Source: Sessilibacter corallicola (lineage in GTDB: Bacteria > Pseudomonadota > Gammaproteobacteria > Pseudomonadales > Cellvibrionaceae). Taken from it: 64,000 nucleotides of DNA. The notes under the pieces were generated by a model that worked only from the letters and a program-made list of their open reading frames with translations, did no database searches and had not been told where the DNA came from. Position numbers and translations under genes: made by a program. The stretch covers positions 1-64,000 of the forward strand of contig NZ_JAJSLX010000002.1 in the NCBI RefSeq assembly GCF_021290925.1, given 5' to 3'. Shown here in pieces: positions 60,148 to 64,000 of this stretch; the stretch's first letter is position 1; each line of letters begins with the position of its first letter.

Positions 60148-61275
60148 ATGGTTAGGTTTCTTTTAGTTGTATTTGTATCCTTTGTATTGGTTGCTTGCGG
60201 TGGCAAGCAACCTGAAAGCGATTATGAGTGGAATCTTCCTAAAGGTTATCCTAGACCAACCATTCCTCACGATAACCCAATGACCGAAGCTCGGGTGCAG
60301 CTTGGTCGATATTTGTTCTATGACAACAATTTATCGGCCAACAAAGCTCAGAGCTGCGCGAGTTGTCATATTCAATCGCTGGCGTTCTCTGAGCCCTTAC
60401 CTGTGTCGGTGGGTTCAACCGGGGAAATTCTTAAAAGAAATGCATCGTCGTTGGTTAACGTTGGCTACAACGCAACGTTAACCTGGGCACATCCGTATCT
60501 GCGTTCGATCGAACGGCAGGTGTTAATTCCAATGTTCAATGAAGAACCTTTGGAATTAGGTATCACCGGTTTCGAAGACGAAATCATGGCCCGTTTTGAC
60601 AACGATCTCTACAAACCTTTGTTCAAAGAAGCTTTTGGCGATGAAGAGGTTGAATTTGATCGTATTGCCAAGGCGTTATCTGCGTTTGTTCGCAGCTTAG
60701 TATCGTTTAATAGCCCGTTCGATCGTTACGCGAATATGGGCATTGATGACGCTATGACCGAACAAGAAATACGAGGTATGGACGTATTTTTCTCTGAAGA
60801 ATTCGACTGTCATCACTGCCACGGCGGATTCAACTTCACTCAATCCATTGATGAAGACGAAGAAATCGACGAACACAGGCCGTTTCATAACATTGGAATG
60901 TACAACATTGATGGCAAAGGTTCTTATCCCGCCGATCATGTTGGTGCCTTCGAAATTACTCGTCGTAAAAAAGACATGGGCGGATTCCGAGCCCCAACGT
61001 TGCGGAACGTGGGTGTTTCTGCGCCTTACATGCACGACGGCAGTTTCACGACTTTGGAAGAAGTTTTGGATTTTTACATCGCTGGCGGACGTTTGATTGA
61101 AGACGGCCCCTTTAAAGGTGATGGACGAGAAAACCCTTATAAAAGTCAGTTCGTTCGGCCGTTGGAAATGTCTGATGAGCAGAAAACGGATTTGATCGCG
61201 TTTTTAAAAGCATTAACAGACGAAGAATTTTTGACCAATCCTGCCCACTCAAATCCATTTGTTGGCGCAGACTAA
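60148..61275 (+). CDS. mbnH: MbnH-like diheme cytochrome c enzyme
   Basis: A 375-aa lipoprotein (lipobox VLVAC, Cys17) of the diheme peroxidase/MauG family. Two heme motifs are visible: CASCH at residues 70-74 and CHHCH at 221-225. FRAPTLRNVGVSAPYMHDGSF is the conserved region near the second heme. MbnH oxidises a Trp of its partner MbnP through a high-valent diheme state. The 6-nt spacing to the mbnP-like gene supports that pairing. The protein would act in the periplasm on the outer face of a membrane. A good terminator follows. Confidence 0.88.
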   Translation: MVRFLLVVFVSFVLVACGGKQPESDYEWNLPKGYPRPTIPHDNPMTEARVQLGRYLFYDNNLSANKAQSCASCHIQSLAFSEPLPVSVGSTGEILKRNASSLVNVGYNATLTWAHPYLRSIERQVLIPMFNEEPLELGITGFEDEIMARFDNDLYKPLFKEAFGDEEVEFDRIAKALSAFVRSLVSFNSPFDRYANMGIDDAMTEQEIRGMDVFFSEEFDCHHCHGGFNFTQSIDEDEEIDEHRPFHNIGMYNIDGKGSYPADHVGAFEITRRKKDMGGFRAPTLRNVGVSAPYMHDGSFTTLEEVLDFYIAGGRLIEDGPFKGDGRENPYKSQFVRPLEMSDEQKTDLIAFLKALTDEEFLTNPAHSNPFVGAD

Positions 61276-61298
61276 ACGCGTAACGGTAGATTTACTTT

Positions 61299-61328
61299 GG
61301 CAGCACCTCAGCGAGCTGCTGCCTTTTT
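61299..61328 (+). terminator. Terminator after the mbnP-mbnH pair
   Basis: GGCAGCA / TGCTGCC form a 7-bp stem with an 11-nt loop, followed by TTTTT, 23 nt after the mbnH stop. Confidence 0.78.
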
Positions 61329-61346
61329 AGGTTGCGATTACGGTTT

Positions 61347-62057
61347 TTACCAAGCGTCTCTTGCCAGCAAATACCCGCCTTCTACTGTTTTAATTTTCTC
61401 CGGCGCTGGGCCGTCGTCTCTGAGCAGTTTTCTGAGTCGAGCAATGTACAGATCAACAGAGTTGTTTGAGTTTTCAGTTCCCAGACTTTTGACTCTTTTC
61501 AGCAGTTCTTCAGGTTTGGCGACCGAATTTGCATTGATGACCAAATAGATCAGTAAATCGTACTCTTGCGCGGTTAGATCCAATTTTGCCCCAGATAACC
61601 ACGTTTGTTTGGTAAATCGATCGATACGAAGGTTGCCGACCACGATATCTCTGCGTTGAGGGTGAGCGTGTTCTGGCGTTGGTAACGGGTGCGCTTGAGT
61701 CAATTGAGTTAAGGTTTTTGCCAGGCTCGCTCTCAGCGACCTTGCCGAAACCTCTTTGGCAAAATTTCCGTGATTTGTGGGAAGTTTTTCGGTGTTTGTA
61801 ATCTTCAAGTAAGGAGCAGGATGAAACACCTGAATTCTGTGAAGCAGCGTTGGGTTGAGATCTAACAAGTAGGCGCTGTCGATAACTACGATTTCTGGGC
61901 GAAAAGCAGAAATAGCTGATAAGGCTTTTTCCGGATCGGTCTGGAAAAACAAATGAAAGGGTTTGTCCGATAACAGCTGATTTATTTCGGCCTGAGTTTC
62001 ACTGTTTTTAATCAACAATAATACATTTGGTAAAGTGAAACTCACACTTTGCTCCAT
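61347..62057 (-). CDS. OmpR-like regulator with degenerate receiver domain
   Basis: A 236-aa protein. The C-terminal winged helix of the OmpR/PhoB type is intact (LDLTAQEYDLLIYLVINANS, SVDLYIARLRKLLRDD, TVEGGYLL, about residues 140-232). The N-terminal receiver keeps Asp60 (IVVIDSAYL), but the acidic pair that binds magnesium is replaced by Lys17-Asn18 (VLLLIKNSE), and the switch Thr/Lys are not clear. It is probably not phosphorylated in the usual way. No histidine kinase is adjacent. Targets unknown. Confidence 0.82.
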   Translation of the reverse strand: MEQSVSFTLPNVLLLIKNSETQAEINQLLSDKPFHLFFQTDPEKALSAISAFRPEIVVIDSAYLLDLNPTLLHRIQVFHPAPYLKITNTEKLPTNHGNFAKEVSARSLRASLAKTLTQLTQAHPLPTPEHAHPQRRDIVVGNLRIDRFTKQTWLSGAKLDLTAQEYDLLIYLVINANSVAKPEELLKRVKSLGTENSNNSVDLYIARLRKLLRDDGPAPEKIKTVEGGYLLARDAW

Positions 62058-62537
62058 TGTGAAAGGATGGAAACGTAGTCGTTGCTAGAATAATAAGTTT
62101 TAGCTTGAACGAACGATTGATTCATAGTTGATGTGCGGGCGTATTTTCACATAAGAATTGTAAAGTTGAGAAATGATTTGGGCGCCAACTTTAATTTATT
62201 TATTTCACGGAATTCATTTGCACTCATTGTGGGCATTAGTTTGTGCTAAAGCACCTTAACCGCAGCTGAGTCTTAACAATCCCCTGTACAATATTAGGAT
62301 AGACTGTAATTCACGACTTGTGTTTGCGCCCTGTCATGACTTCGATACAAATATGCAATGATGAATCCAGCGTTTTATTTGTTGAGGCAATATTTAATGT
62401 GGATAACACATTAAATAATAAGAAGAAAAATACGTAGATTGCTCTGAATAGGAATTTATTCGTGGGGTAGGCAAACGTGGTTAGTGAACGAGACGCCAAA
62501 GGGTGTTTAGCCCTAAGGCTGATCTCGCAGGCAGGCG
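62058..62537. other. Spacer with a 10-bp inverted repeat
   Basis: 480 nt between the regulator gene and the crp 3' end. ATTTAATGTG / CACATTAAAT (62392-62416, loop GATAA) is a perfect hairpin without T tract. No ORF is convincing; leftward frames here are shadows. Confidence 0.4.
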
Positions 62538-63173
62538 TTATCGCGTGCCGTAAACCACCATTGTTTTTCCTTTTACGGAAACCAAACCTTGGTCTTCCAG
62601 TGTTTTTAATACTCGGCCCACCATTTCTCGGGAGCAACCGACGATACGGCCAATTTCTTGTCGAGTAATTTTGATTTGCATGCCATCTGGATGAGTCATG
62701 GCGTCAGGTTCGTTGCACAAATCGAGCAACGTACGCGCAACACGGCCGGTGACGTCCAAAAACGCTAGGTCACCCACTTTTCGAGTGGTGTTACGTAAGC
62801 GTTTTGCCATTTGGGTACCAAGAGCAAAAAGGAACTCTGGATGGCTGGCAGTAAGTTCTTGAAATTTGGCGTAACTGATTTCTGCAACTTCACATTCAGT
62901 TTTGGCACGAACCCAAGCGCTACGAGAATCGTGTTGATCAAATAAACCCATTTCCCCGAAAAAGTCGCCATCGTTTAAGTAGGCAACAATCATTTCGTGG
63001 CCTTCATCATCTTCGATGATGACGGTAACTGAGCCTTGAATGATGTAATACAGCGAATCACTCTTATCGCCTGCATAAATCAAAGTACTTTTCGCTGGAT
63101 AACGTCGGCGATGACAGTGACTCAGAAATTGATCAACATTGTTTATGTGTGGAGTTAAAGATACGGCAACCAA
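62538..63173 (-). CDS. crp: CRP/Vfr-type cAMP receptor regulator
   Basis: A 211-aa global regulator, closest in appearance to Pseudomonas Vfr and E. coli CRP. The cAMP pocket is visible in FFGEMGLF and RSAWVRAK, and the C-helix Thr in [19 protein letters not shown]. The helix-turn-helix is [20 protein letters not shown], which should recognise TGTGA-N6-TCACA. The start is TTG behind GGGGG; the resulting MVAVSLTP parallels the Vfr start MVAITHTP, which supports it. It is divergent from an OsmC-family gene, as crp and yhfA are in E. coli. A perfect site is at 41734. Confidence 0.95.
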   Translation of the reverse strand: MVAVSLTPHINNVDQFLSHCHRRRYPAKSTLIYAGDKSDSLYYIIQGSVTVIIEDDEGHEMIVAYLNDGDFFGEMGLFDQHDSRSAWVRAKTECEVAEISYAKFQELTASHPEFLFALGTQMAKRLRNTTRKVGDLAFLDVTGRVARTLLDLCNEPDAMTHPDGMQIKITRQEIGRIVGCSREMVGRVLKTLEDQGLVSVKGKTMVVYGTR

Positions 63174-63344
63174 ATTTTTCCCCCTGGCTTGTGGCCCTCT
63201 GATCGTGTACCGCGCAGGCCTGCGACCGAAAAGCTTCGAGTAAATTTACTCGATGCTAATAAGTCTAGCCGCTAGTTGGAATACAAGCGTCAATACAAAT
63301 AGTCATTATGGCGTTGTTATTTATGTCACACCAGTATTTCACAA

Positions 63345-63373
63345 ATAATCACCTTGTTTTGTGAAGTGATTAT
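63345..63373. promoter_or_regulatory. Inverted repeat in the crp-osmC divergent spacer
   Basis: ATAATCAC-N13-GTGATTAT is an exact 8-bp dyad in the 327-nt spacer. It could be an operator for either gene. It is not a CRP site by consensus. Confidence 0.4.
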
Positions 63374-63500
63374 CTACTACTCGTGTGCTTTTATCGTTAA
63401 TCGATCTAAATTATTGAGTTCAGACCATTTTTTTACTTTATGGTAAGCTTAACGGCTGCTCTGCAATCTGTTTATGATCATTTTTTTGGGAGAAAATTCA

Positions 63501-63920
63501 ATGCAAGCTACTGTCAAATGGGTCGATGGTGTTCAATTTCTCGGAGAATCCGGTAGTGGCCATAGCGTAGTCATGGATGGCCCAGAAAATCATGGCGGTC
63601 GTAACACGGGTGTGCGGCCAATGGAAATGTTGCTTTTAGGAATTGGAGGATGTGCTTCTTTTGACGTATTAAGCATTCTCACAAAATCCCGTCAGCCGGT
63701 TTCAGATTGTAAGTGCGAATTAAAAGCAGAGCGCGCCGATGCTGTTCCCGCTGTATTTACAAAAATTCACCTACACTTTGTGGTTTCAGGAAAAGGTTTA
63801 AAAGAAACTCAGGTTGCCCGTGCGGTAGAGCTTTCGGCGACTAAGTACTGCTCCGCGTCTAAAATGATGGACGCAGCAGGTGTGGAAGTGACTCACGATT
63901 ACGAAATTGTTGAAGAATAA
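63501..63920 (+). CDS. yhfA: OsmC family protein, YhfA-like
   Basis: A 139-aa OsmC/Ohr-fold protein. The family Cys are seen in LGIGGCASFDVLSILTKSRQ (near residue 52) and TKYCSASKMM (near 114); in this fold such a Cys pair reduces organic hydroperoxides. The start at 63501 has GGGAGA upstream; an in-frame ATG 27 nt earlier gives an atypical N-terminus. Divergence from crp is the same as for E. coli yhfA, whose exact role is not established. Confidence 0.9.
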   Translation: MQATVKWVDGVQFLGESGSGHSVVMDGPENHGGRNTGVRPMEMLLLGIGGCASFDVLSILTKSRQPVSDCKCELKAERADAVPAVFTKIHLHFVVSGKGLKETQVARAVELSATKYCSASKMMDAAGVEVTHDYEIVEE

Positions 63921-63961
63921 TTTTTTAGAAGCTGACTTATTTGTCAATAAAAGTGTATCAA

Positions 63962-63997
63962 CAGAAGCCTGTGCAGTTTTAATACGACAGGCTTTTG
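63962..63997 (+). terminator. Terminator after the OsmC-family gene
   Basis: AAGCCTGT / ACAGGCTT form an 8-bp core stem, extendable at its base, with a 14-nt loop and a T run in the 3' arm, about 45 nt after the stop. Confidence 0.65.
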
Positions 63998-64000
63998 TAT

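Noticed and set aside
62311-62637. Leftward 108-codon frame overlapping the crp 3' end
   Set aside because: It overlaps crp on the same strand in another frame and has no family resemblance or RBS.

Overview
The window comes from a Gram-negative gammaproteobacterium, probably a marine Oceanospirillales- or Cellvibrionales-like organism. This is inferred from the gammaproteobacterial gene order tuf - tRNA-Trp - secE - nusG - rplKAJL - rpoBC and rpsL - rpsG - fusA - tuf, a Vfr/CRP-type regulator divergent from a yhfA-like OsmC gene, and many lipoproteins and outer-membrane proteins. No genus can be assigned from sequence reading alone.

Region 1 (1-13.7 kb) is translation and transcription core: the 3' part of one tuf copy, tRNA-Trp, secE, nusG, four ribosomal protein genes, rpoB and rpoC, with an L10-type leader, an attenuator before rpoB and a strong terminator after rpoC.

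Region 2 (13.7-18.6 kb) separates rpoC from rpsL. It holds a divergent LysR/MFS pair and a convergent pair of predicted envelope enzymes, an L,D-transpeptidase with a C-terminal NTF2-like part and a lipoprotein M14 carboxypeptidase. A 269-bp palindromic-ended element follows.

Region 3 (18.6-31.2 kb) is the str operon, split in two. rpsL-rpsG is followed by a TRAP transporter, a second palindromic-ended element of almost the same size, and a predicted lysine-catabolic group (DUF1338 2-oxoadipate dioxygenase, Lrp-type regulator, L-lysine 6-dehydrogenase, ALDH7-type semialdehyde dehydrogenase). fusA-tuf then resumes from its own promoter with a hairpin in its leader. The two tuf copies look identical in protein and DNA, to 20 nt past the stop.

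Region 4 (31.2-37.1 kb) begins with AT-rich, decayed accessory DNA (GNAT fragment, small related ORFs, one frameshifted). It continues with a hexapeptide acetyltransferase, a membrane-anchored DUF218 protein and a second, divergent EF-G gene.

Region 5 (37.1-51.1 kb) is an exopolysaccharide locus in two divergent arms. The leftward arm encodes a Wza-like lipoprotein, a Wzz/GumC-like chain-length protein, a CpsD-like protein with destroyed nucleotide-binding motifs, and an outer-membrane barrel like those of exosortase/PEP-CTERM loci. The rightward arm encodes an acetyltransferase, a Gfo/Idh oxidoreductase, a TIM-barrel protein, a GT2 glycosyltransferase, a Wzx flippase, a small Tat-signal protein coupled to a GMC oxidoreductase, and a Wzy-type polymerase. 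A consensus-perfect CRP site lies between the arms, and crp itself is at 62.5-63.2 kb.

Region 6 (51.1-64 kb) has an ABM-domain protein, an ATP-grasp ligase, a fused OlsF-type acyltransferase overlapping a DinB-like gene, a class V aminotransferase, a lipoprotein S41 protease, an MbnP/MbnH pair, an orphan response regulator with a degenerate receiver, crp and an OsmC-family gene.
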